A stretch of 52,878 nt of DNA from Acidimicrobiales bacterium (GCA_030448105.1 JAUJNP010000008.1:124524-177401); one strand, 5' to 3'; positions 8,753 through 17,185 are shown, numbered from the stretch's first letter. A program made the numbers and translations. The notes: generated by a model from the letters alone, not told the origin.

Positions 8753-8956
8753 ATGGCCGGATGGGGCGATGACCCGACGCTCGCTGAGCTGCGCACGCTG
8801 GTCTACGAGGAGGGCTGGGAGCCCACCTCGGTGGAGGATTCAGTGGACGGCGACACCGTGGTGGTCACCAAGGACGGTGAGAGCCGCACCTTCCACTCCG
8901 ACCACATCGCCTTCCACCGCTTCGTCGAGGGCCTACGCGAGGACTTCGCCCTCTGA
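8753..8956 (+). CDS. Small acidic protein of unknown function
   Basis: 67 residues, rich in Asp and Glu, soluble, no signal peptide. A strong AAGGAGG site sits 5 bases before the ATG, unusual here and good evidence that it is translated. Predicted as an initial helix, two or three strands (DTVVVTKDG, SRTFHS) and a final helix. It lies between the kinase and the ECF sigma factor on the same strand; no function can be assigned. Confidence 0.7.
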   Translation: MAGWGDDPTLAELRTLVYEEGWEPTSVEDSVDGDTVVVTKDGESRTFHSDHIAFHRFVEGLREDFAL

Positions 8957-8980
8957 ACCAGCGGGTGGGGAGCCGCTCGG

Positions 8981-8986
8981 TAGGGT
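8981..8986 (+). promoter_or_regulatory. -10 hexamer for the ECF sigma gene
   Basis: TAGGGT ends 6 bases before the ATG at 8993, with no Shine-Dalgarno in between; this fits a leaderless transcript. Confidence 0.6.
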
Positions 8987-8992
8987 CTCTCC

Positions 8993-9607
8993 ATGGCGGA
9001 TCAGGCCACCTTCGCCGACCAGGCCATGCCGCTGATGGGCTCGCTCTACTCCGCCGCGCTGCGGATGACGCGGAACCCGGCCGATGCCGAGGATCTGGTG
9101 CAGGAGACCTACCTCAAGGCCTACCGGGGCTTCGCTGGCTTCTCGGAGGGCACGAACCTCAAGGCGTGGCTGTACCGGATCCTCACCAACACCTTCATCA
9201 ACACCTACCGGGCCAAGAAGCGCCGGCCCGACGAGACCGAGCTCGACGAGGTGGAGGACCTCTACCTCTACCGCCGCCTCGGCGGCCTGGAGGCGGCCAC
9301 CATGGGCCGCAGCGCCGAGGACGAGCTCATGGACTGGTTCACCGAGATCGAGGTGAAGGAGGCCCTCGAAGACCTCCCCGAGCAGTTCCGCATGGCCGTC
9401 CTGCTGGCCGACGTGGAGGGCTTCTCCTACAAGGAGATCGCCGAGATCCTCGACATCCCGATCGGGACGGTGATGAGCCGCCTGCACCGGGGAAGAACCG
9501 GCCTGCAGAAGCGGTTGTACGACTTCGCCGTGTCACGCGGCCTGGCCGACCCCGAACCCGAGGTCGCCGCCACGCCGGCCACGCCCGTCCGGGGCGTCGA
9601 GAGCTAG
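8993..9607 (+). CDS. ECF RNA polymerase sigma factor, SigR/SigH type
   Basis: 204 residues with sigma region 2 (about 15-80, including [20 protein letters not shown]) and region 4 (about 130-180, [23 protein letters not shown]). It resembles Streptomyces SigR and Mycobacterium SigH, which direct thiol-oxidative-stress genes. The partner follows 5 bases after the stop: a zinc-binding anti-sigma factor with the redox CxxC of RsrA/RshA. Such pairs normally control their own promoter, though the only visible hexamer here is the general TAGGGT. Confidence 0.92.
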   Translation: MADQATFADQAMPLMGSLYSAALRMTRNPADAEDLVQETYLKAYRGFAGFSEGTNLKAWLYRILTNTFINTYRAKKRRPDETELDEVEDLYLYRRLGGLEAATMGRSAEDELMDWFTEIEVKEALEDLPEQFRMAVLLADVEGFSYKEIAEILDIPIGTVMSRLHRGRTGLQKRLYDFAVSRGLADPEPEVAATPATPVRGVES

Positions 9608-9612
9608 GACCC

Positions 9613-9861
9613 ATGACCGACTGCAACGAAGCGCTGCAAGAGCTCTACACCTACCTCGACGGCGAGCTGACCGCCGATCGGCGCCGCCACATCTCGGCCC
9701 ACCTCAACGACTGCAGCCCCTGCCTGGAGGCCTTCGACTTCCAGGCCGAGATCCGCCTCGTGATCGCCCAGAAGTGCCGCGACGAGGCGCCCCAGGAGCT
9801 GAAGGACAAGGTGGCGCGGGCCATAGGGCTCGACCCCGCCACCGGGCAAATCCACCCCTAG
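9613..9861 (+). CDS. Zinc-binding anti-sigma factor (RsrA/RshA family)
   Basis: 82 residues with the ZAS signature: Cys4, then His30-x3-Cys34-x2-Cys37. In RsrA these residues hold zinc and form a disulfide under oxidation, releasing the sigma factor. It starts 5 bases after the ECF sigma gene, so co-transcription is clear. It has no membrane segment, unlike many anti-ECF factors, in agreement with cytosolic redox sensing. The C-terminal half has further Cys55 and a basic helix. Confidence 0.9.
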   Translation: MTDCNEALQELYTYLDGELTADRRRHISAHLNDCSPCLEAFDFQAEIRLVIAQKCRDEAPQELKDKVARAIGLDPATGQIHP

Positions 9862-9870
9862 GATCGACCC

Positions 9871-10020
9871 ATGTTCGTCCTGGCGGCCAAGGTGTGGCAC
9901 TTCTGGATGGCGGTGGCCATCACCGGTCTCGTGGTCACCGCCACCCTGGCGACCATCGCCGGCTACCTCAACAAGGTGGTCCGGCCCAAGTACCCGCCCC
10001 GCTCGGCCCGCCGGCCCTAA
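9871..10020 (+). CDS. 49-residue single-pass membrane protein
   Basis: ATG 9 bases after the anti-sigma gene; one hydrophobic helix (about residues 12-32) followed by a basic, proline-rich tail (KVVRPKYPPRSARRP), so the C-terminus is likely cytosolic. Its TAA overlaps the ATG of the metalloprotease (TAATG), which supports real translation and coupling. No family is recognised; it could be a partner or membrane anchor of its neighbours. Confidence 0.65.
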   Translation: MFVLAAKVWHFWMAVAITGLVVTATLATIAGYLNKVVRPKYPPRSARRP

Positions 10021-11081
10021 TGGCCGCGGCCGTCGACTGGGCCCTCGCCGAGCGGGTCGCCGTCCGCTCCCTCCCCAAGGACCCGTTCGCCGCGTCCTAC
10101 CACTACGACTCCCTCGCCCCCGACTTCACCGAGCTCACCGCACTGGCCGAGGAGCAGGTGGGCGAGGCCACCGGCCTGGTGTCGCTGGCGGGACCGGCCC
10201 GGGCCCGGGTCACCGACCGGGCGGGGTGGGTGTCGGCCAACATCGCCTCCTTCCAGCGGCTGCTCCGGCCCATCACCGAGCGCCTGGGCGAGAAGGTCTC
10301 GGCCTCGCCGTTCGCGCCGGTGGCCCGACGGGTGGCGGGCGCCGAGGTGGGGGTGCTGCTGGGGTGGATGTCGGGCCGGGTGCTCGGTCAGTACGACCTG
10401 CTGGTGATCGAGGACGAGAACCCCGACGACCAGGACATCGTCTACTACGTGGGCCCCAACGTGCTCTCGCTCGAGAAGCGCTTCGGGTTCCCACCGCGGG
10501 AGTTCCGGCTGTGGCTGGCCTTGCACGAGGTCACCCACCGGGCCCAGTTCACCGGCATCCCCTGGATGCGCGAGCACTTCCTCGGGCTGGTCGAGTCCAC
10601 CGTCGAAGCAGTCGACACCGACCCCAAGCAGCTCCTGGACTCGCTCACCCGGGCGGCCATGGAGGTCCGCAAGGGCCGCAACCCCCTCGACGAGGGCGGG
10701 CTGGCGGTGCTGTTCTCCTCACCCGAGCAGCGCCGCATCCTCGAGCAGGTGAGCGGGTTGATGAGCCTGCTCGAAGGCCACGGCGATGTCACCATGGACC
10801 GCGCCGGGGCCGACCGCATCCCCAACGCCGTGCGCTTCGGGCAGGTGCTGCGCCAGCGCCGCCAGCAGGGCAGCTCGGCGGCCAAGCTGCTCCAGAAGGT
10901 GATCGGGCTCGAAGCCAAGCTGAAGCAGTACGAGCAGGGCGAGCGCTTCATCGAAGCGGTGGAGAAGGTGGGTGGGCCCGAGCTGCTGGACCGGGCGTGG
11001 GAGCGGGCCGAGAACCTCCCCACCATCGGCGAGATCCGCGACCCGCAGGTGTGGATCGCCCGCATCCGCCCCGCCGCCTGA
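10020..11081 (+). CDS. Zinc-dependent metalloprotease, DUF2342 (F420-biosynthesis-associated family)
   Basis: 353 residues. Gluzincin-like helix with HEVTH (His169, Glu170, His173) inside the conserved block FRLWLALHEVTHRAQF. Family members are found throughout actinobacteria, commonly just upstream of tilS and hpt, exactly as here. They are annotated as putative metalloproteases or as F420-associated, but a substrate is not known. There is no signal peptide, so cytosolic. The ATG overlaps the previous stop. Confidence 0.88.
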   Translation: MAAAVDWALAERVAVRSLPKDPFAASYHYDSLAPDFTELTALAEEQVGEATGLVSLAGPARARVTDRAGWVSANIASFQRLLRPITERLGEKVSASPFAPVARRVAGAEVGVLLGWMSGRVLGQYDLLVIEDENPDDQDIVYYVGPNVLSLEKRFGFPPREFRLWLALHEVTHRAQFTGIPWMREHFLGLVESTVEAVDTDPKQLLDSLTRAAMEVRKGRNPLDEGGLAVLFSSPEQRRILEQVSGLMSLLEGHGDVTMDRAGADRIPNAVRFGQVLRQRRQQGSSAAKLLQKVIGLEAKLKQYEQGERFIEAVEKVGGPELLDRAWERAENLPTIGEIRDPQVWIARIRPAA

Positions 11082-11130
11082 GGGGCGGCCGGGCCAAAGC
11101 TGTCGCGCTGGGGGTGCCGCTGACCCGTCG

Positions 11131-11136
11131 TAGCGT
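11131..11136 (+). promoter_or_regulatory. -10 hexamer for tilS
   Basis: TAGCGT ends 6 bases before the ATG of tilS at 11143; leaderless arrangement, no Shine-Dalgarno. Confidence 0.6.
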
Positions 11137-11142
11137 TGGGCC

Positions 11143-12036
11143 ATGAGCCAGGTGGCCCGGTTGCTCGAGCGCGGCCGGTTCCCGGAGCCGGGAACGCCCG
11201 TCACCCTGGCCGTGTCCGGAGGTCCCGACTCCCTGGCCCTCCTGGTGTTGGCCACCGCGGCGGGGTGCTGTGTCACCGCCGTGCACGTCGACCACGGGCT
11301 CCGGTCGGGCTCGGCCGGCGAGGCCGACGTGGTGGCGGCGGCCAGTAGCCGCTTCGGCGCCGCCTTCCGGGCCGAGCGGGCCCCCGTCGCTCCCGGCCCG
11401 AACCTGGAGGCCCGTGCCCGCGCCGCCCGCTACGCGGTGCTGCCGCCGAACGTGCTCACCGGACACACCGCCGACGACCAGGCCGAGACCGTGCTGCTCA
11501 ACCTGATGCGGGGCGCGGGGCTCGAAGGCCTGGCCGGCATCCGCGACGACGGCCGACGGCCGCTCCTCGGTCTGCGCCGCGCCGAGACGGTCGCCCTCTG
11601 CGCCGAGCTCGGCCTCGAGCCCGTGCGGGACCCGAGCAACTTCGACCCCGTCCACCGGCGCAACCGGGTGCGCCACGAGCTGCTGCCCCTCCTCGACGCC
11701 ATCGCCGAGCGCGACGTCGCCGCCGTCCTCGCCCGCCAGGCCCTCCTGCTGGCCGAGGAGTCCGACCTGCTGGCCAGGCTGGCCGCCGACGTCGACCCCA
11801 CCGATGTCCGCGACCTGGCAGCGCGACCGGTGGCCCTCGCCCGGGTGGCGGTGCGTAGGTGGTTGCGCGCCACCGGGGGCGGCCAGCCGCCCGGCGCCGC
11901 CACCGTGGAGCGGGTCCTCGCCGTGGCCCGGGGCGAGGCCGTGGCCACCGAGGTGGGCCACGGCTGGCGGGTCCGCCGGTCCGCCGGACGGCTCCGGTTG
12001 GAGGCGGGCGAGGGTGGGCCGTTGCCCGCTGGGTAG
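11143..12036 (+). CDS. tilS: tRNA(Ile)-lysidine synthase
   Basis: Converts C34 of tRNA-Ile(CAU) to lysidine using ATP and lysine, so that AUA is read as Ile; essential. The PP-loop SGGPDS is at residues 25-30, with GHTADDQAETVLLNLMRG and the RNRVRHELLP segment typical of TilS. 297 residues is short compared with E. coli (about 430) because the extreme C-terminal domain is reduced, as in other actinobacteria. It is followed by a small ABM-like gene and hpt. Confidence 0.93.
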   Translation: MSQVARLLERGRFPEPGTPVTLAVSGGPDSLALLVLATAAGCCVTAVHVDHGLRSGSAGEADVVAAASSRFGAAFRAERAPVAPGPNLEARARAARYAVLPPNVLTGHTADDQAETVLLNLMRGAGLEGLAGIRDDGRRPLLGLRRAETVALCAELGLEPVRDPSNFDPVHRRNRVRHELLPLLDAIAERDVAAVLARQALLLAEESDLLARLAADVDPTDVRDLAARPVALARVAVRRWLRATGGGQPPGAATVERVLAVARGEAVATEVGHGWRVRRSAGRLRLEAGEGGPLPAG

Positions 12037-12045
12037 GCATGGCCC

Positions 12046-12381
12046 ATGCCTGCCACCCCCACCACCGTGATGTGCACCTTCCGGGTGCGTACCGGCCACG
12101 AAGAGGACCTCGTGGCCCTGCTCCGCCGGGAGTGGGCCGCGTTGCACGGAGCCGGGCTGGTCACCGACATCTCCCCCCAGCTGGTCCGGGGTGAGGACGA
12201 CGAAGGCCGTCCCTACTACGTGCACATCTTCACCTGGCACGACGCCGACGCCGCCCGCTCCGCCCACGACCACCCCGAGGTGGCCGCCATCTGGCGGGAG
12301 ATGGACGCCGTCTGCGAGGCGCGCGACGGCCAGCCCGCCATGGAGTTCCCCCACGTCCTGCCCATGTCCATCGGGAGTTGA
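12046..12381 (+). CDS. Antibiotic-biosynthesis-monooxygenase-like (dimeric alpha-beta barrel) protein
   Basis: 111 residues. The pattern [23 protein letters not shown] followed by strands and [19 protein letters not shown] looks like an ABM/stress-responsive alpha-beta barrel domain. Cytosolic; function unknown, and members range from heme or quinol enzymes to non-enzymatic proteins. It lies between tilS and hpt, and its stop overlaps the upstream context of hpt, so these are probably one transcript. Confidence 0.65.
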   Translation: MPATPTTVMCTFRVRTGHEEDLVALLRREWAALHGAGLVTDISPQLVRGEDDEGRPYYVHIFTWHDADAARSAHDHPEVAAIWREMDAVCEARDGQPAMEFPHVLPMSIGS

Positions 12382-12383
12382 GG

Positions 12384-12932
12384 GTGGAGGTCACTGGTCG
12401 GCGGGACGACCCGGCGCTGGGGTCGGTGGTGGTGGCCGAGGACGCCCTGCGGGCACGGGTGGCCGAGCTGGGAGCGCAGATCAGCGCCGACTACGCAGGG
12501 CGGACGCCCCTGCTGGTGGGGGTGCTGAAGGGCGCGTTCGTGTTCATGTCCGACCTGGCCCGGGCCATCACCCTGCCGGTCGAGTTCGACTTCATGGCGG
12601 TCTCCTCCTACGGCAGCGCCACCAAGACCAGCGGCGTGGTGCGCATCGTGAAGGACCTCGACCTCGACCTGTCGGACCGCCACGTGATCATCGTGGAGGA
12701 CATCGTCGACAGCGGCCTCACCCTCCAGTACCTGCGCCGCAACCTGCTGGCCCGCCACCCGGCCGACGTGGAGGTGTGCGCCCTGCTCGTGCGGGACGGC
12801 CTCCAGCAGGACGACCTCGACCTGCGCTACGTGGGGTTCCGGATCCCGCCGGCGTTCGTGGTCGGCTACGGGCTCGACGTGGCCGAGCACTACCGCAACC
12901 TGCCCTACATCTGCGCCTACGAGGGAACCTGA
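12384..12932 (+). CDS. hpt: Hypoxanthine phosphoribosyltransferase
   Basis: Purine salvage: hypoxanthine or guanine plus PRPP to IMP or GMP. 182 residues, normal length. The PRPP-binding loop [13 protein letters not shown] is intact and the PPi loop [12 protein letters not shown] and the [11 protein letters not shown] loop match the family. I prefer the GTG at 12384, which has GGGAG 6 bases upstream, over an in-frame TTG at 12378 that overlaps the previous stop. tilS-hpt order is typical; ftsH, often next, is not here and folE follows instead. Confidence 0.93.
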   Translation: MEVTGRRDDPALGSVVVAEDALRARVAELGAQISADYAGRTPLLVGVLKGAFVFMSDLARAITLPVEFDFMAVSSYGSATKTSGVVRIVKDLDLDLSDRHVIIVEDIVDSGLTLQYLRRNLLARHPADVEVCALLVRDGLQQDDLDLRYVGFRIPPAFVVGYGLDVAEHYRNLPYICAYEGT

Positions 12933-12945
12933 GCCTCCCCGCCGG

Positions 12946-12951
12946 TAGCGT
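12946..12951 (+). promoter_or_regulatory. -10 hexamer for folE
   Basis: TAGCGT ends 7 bases before the GTG of folE at 12959, suggesting an independent leaderless transcript for the folate genes. Confidence 0.6.
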
Positions 12952-12958
12952 GCGCCCC

Positions 12959-13540
12959 GTGGAACAGCCGTCGGAGGTCGACCAGGCCCGCATCGAGAAG
13001 GCCATGCGCGAGGTCCTGCTGGCCATCGGCGAGGACCCCGATCGCGACGGGCTGGTCGAGACGCCGGCGCGGGTGGCCCGCATGTACGCCGAGATCTTCG
13101 CCGGTCTCCACGACGACCCCGCCGACCACATCGTGGCTGCCTTCGAGGCCGACCACGACGAGATGGTGATGGTGAGGGACATCCCGCTGTACTCGGCGTG
13201 CGAGCACCACTTCATCCCGTTCTTCGGTCGGGCCCACGTCGCCTACATCCCCAACGAGGACGGACGGGTCGTGGGCCTGTCCAAGCTCGCCCGCCTGGTC
13301 GACGGCTACTCGCGAAGGCCCCAGGTGCAGGAGCGGCTCACCGCTCAGGTGGCCGACGCCCTCCAAAAAACCCTCGAACCCCAGGGCGTCATGGTGGTGC
13401 TCGAGGCCGAGCACCTGTGCATGTCGATGCGGGGCATCCGCAAGCCGGGCGCCAGCACCGTCACCTCCGCGGTGCGGGGCCTGTTCCGCACCAGCGTGGC
13501 CACCCGCGAGGAGGCCATGCGCTTCATCCAGGGCCGGTGA
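12959..13540 (+). CDS. folE: GTP cyclohydrolase I
   Basis: First step of folate synthesis: GTP to dihydroneopterin triphosphate. 193 residues. Zinc ligands are visible as Cys81 and His84 (SACEHHF) and Cys154 (EAEHLC), with the MRGI.KPG substrate loop after it. The GTG at 12959 gives the usual N-terminal helix ([13 protein letters not shown]) and sits 7 bases after a TAGCGT hexamer, which decides the start. A run of six A at 13366-13371 inside the gene is unusual for this GC content but in frame. Confidence 0.96.
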   Translation: MEQPSEVDQARIEKAMREVLLAIGEDPDRDGLVETPARVARMYAEIFAGLHDDPADHIVAAFEADHDEMVMVRDIPLYSACEHHFIPFFGRAHVAYIPNEDGRVVGLSKLARLVDGYSRRPQVQERLTAQVADALQKTLEPQGVMVVLEAEHLCMSMRGIRKPGASTVTSAVRGLFRTSVATREEAMRFIQGR

Positions 13541-13583
13541 GGGGGCTGCGCCCGCCCTCCCCCGGGGGGGCCGGCGGGCACCG

Positions 13584-13589
13584 TAGGAT
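13584..13589 (+). promoter_or_regulatory. -10 hexamer for folP
   Basis: TAGGAT ends 8 bases before the GTG of folP at 13598; no ribosome site is visible. Confidence 0.55.
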
Positions 13590-13597
13590 CCCGCCCC

Positions 13598-14374
13598 GTG
13601 CTGCCACTGGTTATGGGTGTCCTCAACGTCACCCCGGACTCGTTCTCCGACGGCGGCCGCTTCTGGGACCATGACGCCGCCGTGGCCCACGGCCTGGCCA
13701 TGGTCGCCGCCGGGGCCGACGTGGTCGACGTGGGCGGGGAGTCGACCCGCCCCGGCGCGGCGCCCGTGCCGCCCGAGGAGGAGCGCCGCCGGGTGGTCCC
13801 GGTGATCGAGGCGCTGGCCCCCCACGTGCGGGTCTCGGTCGACACCCGCAAGGCGGTGGTGGCGGAGGCGGCCATCGTCGCCGGGGCCACCCTGGTGAAC
13901 GACGTGTCCGCGTCGCTGCACGAGGTGGCGGCGGCCCACGGCGTGGGGTGGGTGGCCATGCACATGCAGGGCGAACCGGGCACCATGCAGCACCACCCGC
14001 GCTATGACGACGTGGTGGGCGAGGTGCGGAGCCACCTGGTCGGCCGGGCCGAACGGGCGAGGGAGGCCGGGGTCGACGAGGTCTGGATCGACCCGGGGAT
14101 CGGGTTCGGCAAGATCACCCGGCACAACCTGGCGCTGCTCGCCCACCTCGGCGAGCTGGTGGCCACCGGCATACCGGTGGTGGTCGGCACCAGCCGCAAG
14201 CGCTTCCTCGGCACGCTGCTGGCCGCCAGCGACGGCGTCGACGACGTGCCCACCGACGACCGCTTGGAGGGGTCCCTGGCCACGGCCACCTGGGCCATGG
14301 CCGAGGGGGCGGCCATGGTGCGGGCCCACGATGTGACCCCCACCGTGCAGGCCGCACGGGTGGTGGCGGGATGA
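13598..14374 (+). CDS. folP: Dihydropteroate synthase
   Basis: Joins 6-hydroxymethyl-dihydropterin pyrophosphate and p-aminobenzoate; the sulfonamide target. 258 residues as a TIM barrel. Conserved blocks: MGVLNVTPDSFSDGG at the start, DVGGESTRPGA, VSVDTRKA, LVNDVSA and the late VVGTSRKRF. The GTG start places MGVLNVTPDSF at residue 6, as in other family members. It lies in folE-folP-(phosphatase-like)-folB-folK order. Confidence 0.96.
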   Translation: MLPLVMGVLNVTPDSFSDGGRFWDHDAAVAHGLAMVAAGADVVDVGGESTRPGAAPVPPEEERRRVVPVIEALAPHVRVSVDTRKAVVAEAAIVAGATLVNDVSASLHEVAAAHGVGWVAMHMQGEPGTMQHHPRYDDVVGEVRSHLVGRAERAREAGVDEVWIDPGIGFGKITRHNLALLAHLGELVATGIPVVVGTSRKRFLGTLLAASDGVDDVPTDDRLEGSLATATWAMAEGAAMVRAHDVTPTVQAARVVAG

Positions 14375-14416
14375 CGGCGAGAGCCCGGCGATGGGAATGA
14401 CGGCGGGGGCCGGGCC

Positions 14417-14926
14417 ATGGGCATGAAGGGCAAGTGGGCCCAGGGCATCCGGCCCCGGAACTTCGCGTGGGTGATGAAGGACCGCCTGGCGGTGTGCGAG
14501 CGGCCCGGCGGGTACGGCGCCAACCACCGGCGGGTGCGTCGCCAGGAGGAGATCATCTGGATCAGGGAGCAGGGCTTCACCTGCGTGGTCTCGGTTATCC
14601 CCTCGCCCCACAACCTGCACAACTACTCCGAGCTCGACGTGACCTGGCGCCACCGTCCCTTCAGCGTCCACGACGATCCCCGTGAGGTCCTGGGCGAGCT
14701 GTTCGCCGAGCTGCGCACGTTGGTGGCCGAGGGGGGCAAGGTGCTCCTGCACGGCGACGAGCTCGGCGACCGGATCTCGGGCATCATCGCCGGCTACCTC
14801 GTGTGGACCGGGATGGTGCCGAGCGGGCCCGAGGCCACGTCCCTGGTGGAGCGCATCGTCCACCGCCAGATCGGCCCCGTCGGGCGCGAGCTGGTGGCCG
14901 TCGCCCTGGAGCTCGAGCCCGGTTGA
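14417..14926 (+). CDS. Dual-specificity-phosphatase-like protein lacking the catalytic cysteine
   Basis: 169 residues. The fold pattern matches DSP/CDC14-like phosphatases: FAWVMKDRLAVCERPGG at the start, a helix, the strand FTCVVSVIPSP, then FSVHDDP (83-88) where the general-acid Asp sits, and VLLHGDELGDRISGIIAGYL where the HCxxGxxR loop should be. Here the loop is His112-Gly-Asp-Glu-Leu-Gly-Asp-Arg119: the nucleophilic Cys is Gly while the Arg is kept. It lies between folP and folB. It may be a binding or scaffold protein, or a divergent enzyme; dephosphorylation of dihydroneopterin phosphate, a step with no gene here, is a speculative role. Confidence 0.7.
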   Translation: MGMKGKWAQGIRPRNFAWVMKDRLAVCERPGGYGANHRRVRRQEEIIWIREQGFTCVVSVIPSPHNLHNYSELDVTWRHRPFSVHDDPREVLGELFAELRTLVAEGGKVLLHGDELGDRISGIIAGYLVWTGMVPSGPEATSLVERIVHRQIGPVGRELVAVALELEPG

Positions 14927-14948
14927 GCCGGATGGAGAGCGCGTGCCG

Positions 14949-15335
14949 ATGAGTGACCGGATCGAGCTGCGGGGCCTGCGGACCCTCGGCATCTGCGGGG
15001 TGCTCCCCGAGGAGCAGGCTCGCCCGCAACCGCTCGAGGTGGACCTCGACGTCGAGGCCGACCTCGCCACCGCCGGTGCGTCGGACCGCTTGGAGGACAC
15101 CGTCGACTACGGCGCCCTGTGCTCGGTGGTCGAACGGGTGGTGAGCGCCGAGCGCTTCGCCCTGCTCGAGCGGCTGGCGGCGAGGGTGGCCGAGGTGGTG
15201 CTGGCCGACGACCGGGTCGATGCCGTCACGGTGGCGGTCCGCAAGCTGCGCCCCCCGGTGCCTCAGCAGCTGACCACCTCGGGGGTCCGCATCGTGCGGC
15301 GCCGGGCCGAGCGCCCCGGCGCCGAGCGCCGGTGA
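14949..15335 (+). CDS. folB: Dihydroneopterin aldolase
   Basis: Cleaves 7,8-dihydroneopterin to 6-hydroxymethyl-dihydropterin and glycolaldehyde. 128 residues. Family landmarks: IELRGLRTLGICGVLPEEQ, with the active-site Glu region, DTVDYGALCSVVERVV and the late TVAVRKLRPPVPQQL. I chose ATG 14949, 9 bases after GGAGAG; GTG 14943 in the same frame is an alternative. Its stop overlaps the GTG of folK (GTGA), so the two are coupled. Confidence 0.94.
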   Translation: MSDRIELRGLRTLGICGVLPEEQARPQPLEVDLDVEADLATAGASDRLEDTVDYGALCSVVERVVSAERFALLERLAARVAEVVLADDRVDAVTVAVRKLRPPVPQQLTTSGVRIVRRRAERPGAERR

Positions 15336-15784
15336 CCCGGGCCTTCCTCGGCCTCGGGTCCAACCTCGGCGATCGTGAGGAGACGCTGCGGGAGGCGGTG
15401 GCCACGTTGGGCTCGACGGTGCGCCGGGTCTCGGGGGTCTACGAGACCGAGCCGGTGGGCGGGCCAGCCCAGGGCCCGTACCTGAACCTGGTGGTCGAGC
15501 TCGACACCGACCTGGAGCCTCGCCAGCTGCTCGGGCTGTGCCAGCGCCTGGAAGCGGCGGCAGGGCGGGTGCGTGCCGAGCGTTGGGGCCCACGGACGCT
15601 GGATGTCGACATCCTCTGGATCGACGGGGTGGAGAGCGACGCCGCCGACCTCACCGTGCCCCACCCCCGGATGTGGGAGCGGGCCTTCGTGCTGGCTCCG
15701 CTGGCCGAGCTGGCCCCGGAGCTGGTGCCCCCGGGCTGGGAGGACGGCGCCACCGGCCGGGTGCACCGCGTCGGCGTGCTGTAA
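15332..15784 (+). CDS. folK: 6-hydroxymethyl-7,8-dihydropterin pyrophosphokinase
   Basis: Transfers pyrophosphate from ATP to hydroxymethyl-dihydropterin, the step before FolP. 150 residues. The N-terminal FLGLGSNLGDRE, the middle ETEPVGGPAQGPYLN and the signature WGPRTLDVDILW (RTLD-DIL metal site) are all present. The start overlaps folB's stop by four bases. Together folE, folP, folB and folK supply most of the dihydropteroate pathway; the phosphatase step and folC are not visible. Confidence 0.95.
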   Translation: MTRAFLGLGSNLGDREETLREAVATLGSTVRRVSGVYETEPVGGPAQGPYLNLVVELDTDLEPRQLLGLCQRLEAAAGRVRAERWGPRTLDVDILWIDGVESDAADLTVPHPRMWERAFVLAPLAELAPELVPPGWEDGATGRVHRVGVL

Positions 15785-15827
15785 AGCCCGACCGCGCCGG
15801 CCGGACGGCGGCGGGTGGGAAGATCCG

Positions 15828-16463
15828 GTGGTGGGATCCCTGCGCTGGTTCGTGGCCGAGCTGGTGGCGGTGGTGGGCGACAACCGGCGGTGGATGGCGT
15901 GGAACATGCTGCTGGCAGCCGTGCCCGCCGTGCTGGCGGTGGTCCTCTTCCGGGTGCGGGCCCGCCGGAGCCCGCTCTGGTGGTGCGGTGTGGTCGCCTT
16001 CGTGTTGTTCCTGCCCAACGCGCCGTACGTGATCACCGACCTCATCCACCTGCGGGGCGATGTGGCCGCCACCCGCTCCAACACCGTGGTGGCGGCGGGG
16101 ATCCTGCCCGTCTACGCCGCCTTCGTGGCCGCCGGCCTGGCCGCCTACGCCTTCGCCCTTGACCGCTTCGTGCCGTACGTGTCCCGCGCCTACCCGGCGG
16201 TGCCCGCCTCCGTGGTGGCACCGGCCGCCCACCTGCTGTGCGCGGCGGGCATAGTGCTCGGAAGGGTGGCCCGCCTCAACAGCTGGGACACGGTGACGGC
16301 CCCGGTGGGCACCCTGGAGCGGGTGGCGGCCACCCTGTCGTGGCGGTGGGCGCCGGTGGCGCTGCTGGTGATGTTCGCGGCGGTGTGGGCGGGACACGCC
16401 GTCACCTGCGTGCTCGCCCGCCCGGTGCTCGGGTGGGGTCGTCGGCTCGTGGCCGGCGCATGA
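15828..16463 (+). CDS. DUF1361 integral membrane protein
   Basis: 211 residues, six or seven hydrophobic segments (for example AWNMLLAAVPAVLAVVLF, WCGVVAFVLFLP, TVVAAGILPVYAAFVAAGLA). The family mark FLPNAPYVITDLIHL is present. Function unknown. Two GTG codons in a row (15828, 15831) are possible starts after GGGTGGGA. Its stop overlaps the ATG of the next gene (ATGA), so it is in the panC-panD transcript, but a metabolic link is not evident. Confidence 0.8.
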   Translation: MVGSLRWFVAELVAVVGDNRRWMAWNMLLAAVPAVLAVVLFRVRARRSPLWWCGVVAFVLFLPNAPYVITDLIHLRGDVAATRSNTVVAAGILPVYAAFVAAGLAAYAFALDRFVPYVSRAYPAVPASVVAPAAHLLCAAGIVLGRVARLNSWDTVTAPVGTLERVAATLSWRWAPVALLVMFAAVWAGHAVTCVLARPVLGWGRRLVAGA

Positions 16464-17185
16464 GGAAGCGTCGGACGCTGCGGGTCATCGGCCCGGGAAG
16501 GGCGGGGACGGCCATGGCCGAGGCCCTCGGGCGGGCCGGATGGGACGTGGCCGGGCTGCTCGGGCGCCACGACACTGTGACCGCGGCGGCCTCGGGCGTC
16601 GACCTGCTGGTGATCGCCACGCCCGACGACGCCATCGCCGAGGTGGCCGCCGCCGTCACCCCCGTCGAGGCCACCGTGGTCGCCCACCTGGCCGGTTCAC
16701 GCGGCCTCGACGCGCTCGCCCCCCACCCCCGCCGGGCCGGCATCCACCCCCTCGTCTCGCTGCCGACCGCCGCCATCGGCGCCGCCCGCCTGGCCGCCGG
16801 CGCCTGGTTCGCGGTGGCCGGCGACCCGCTGGCCAGCCAGGTGGTGTCCGACCTCGGCGGCCGGCCCGTCACCGTCGCCGACGGCGACCGGGCCGCGTAC
16901 CACGCCGCCGCCTGCATCGCCTCCAACCACCTGGTGGCCCTGATGGCACAGGTGGAGCGGGTGGCCGCTGGCACCGGCGTGCCCCTTCCCGCCTACGTGG
17001 CCCTTGCCCGGGACACCCTCGAGAACGTGGCTGTCCTCGGGCCCGCCGCCGCCCTCACCGGCCCGGCCGCCCGGGGCGACACCGCCACCCTCGAACGGCA
17101 CCTCGCCGCCCTCGACCCCTCCGACCGGCCCGCCTACGAGGCCATGGCCGTCCTGGCCCGCCGCAAGGGCGCCTCGGCCCCTTGA
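16460..17185 (+). CDS. Rossmann-fold DUF2520 dehydrogenase-like protein
   Basis: 241 residues. N-terminal NAD(P)-binding pattern RVIGPGRAGTAMAEAL, then a ketopantoate-reductase/6-phosphogluconate-dehydrogenase-like layout: VDLLVIATPDDAIAEVA, VVAHLAGSRGL, a GIHPLVSLP segment, and a helical C-terminal half with ACIASNHLVALMAQ. Proteins of this type lie next to panC in many actinobacteria and may act on a pantoate-like precursor, though this is inference. The ATG overlaps the previous stop and its stop overlaps the ATG of panC. Confidence 0.82.
   Translation: MRKRRTLRVIGPGRAGTAMAEALGRAGWDVAGLLGRHDTVTAAASGVDLLVIATPDDAIAEVAAAVTPVEATVVAHLAGSRGLDALAPHPRRAGIHPLVSLPTAAIGAARLAAGAWFAVAGDPLASQVVSDLGGRPVTVADGDRAAYHAAACIASNHLVALMAQVERVAAGTGVPLPAYVALARDTLENVAVLGPAAALTGPAARGDTATLERHLAALDPSDRPAYEAMAVLARRKGASAP

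Noticed and set aside
12378..12383. TTG start for hpt overlapping the previous stop
   Set aside because: The GGGAG site would touch it; the GTG at 12384 has normal spacing.
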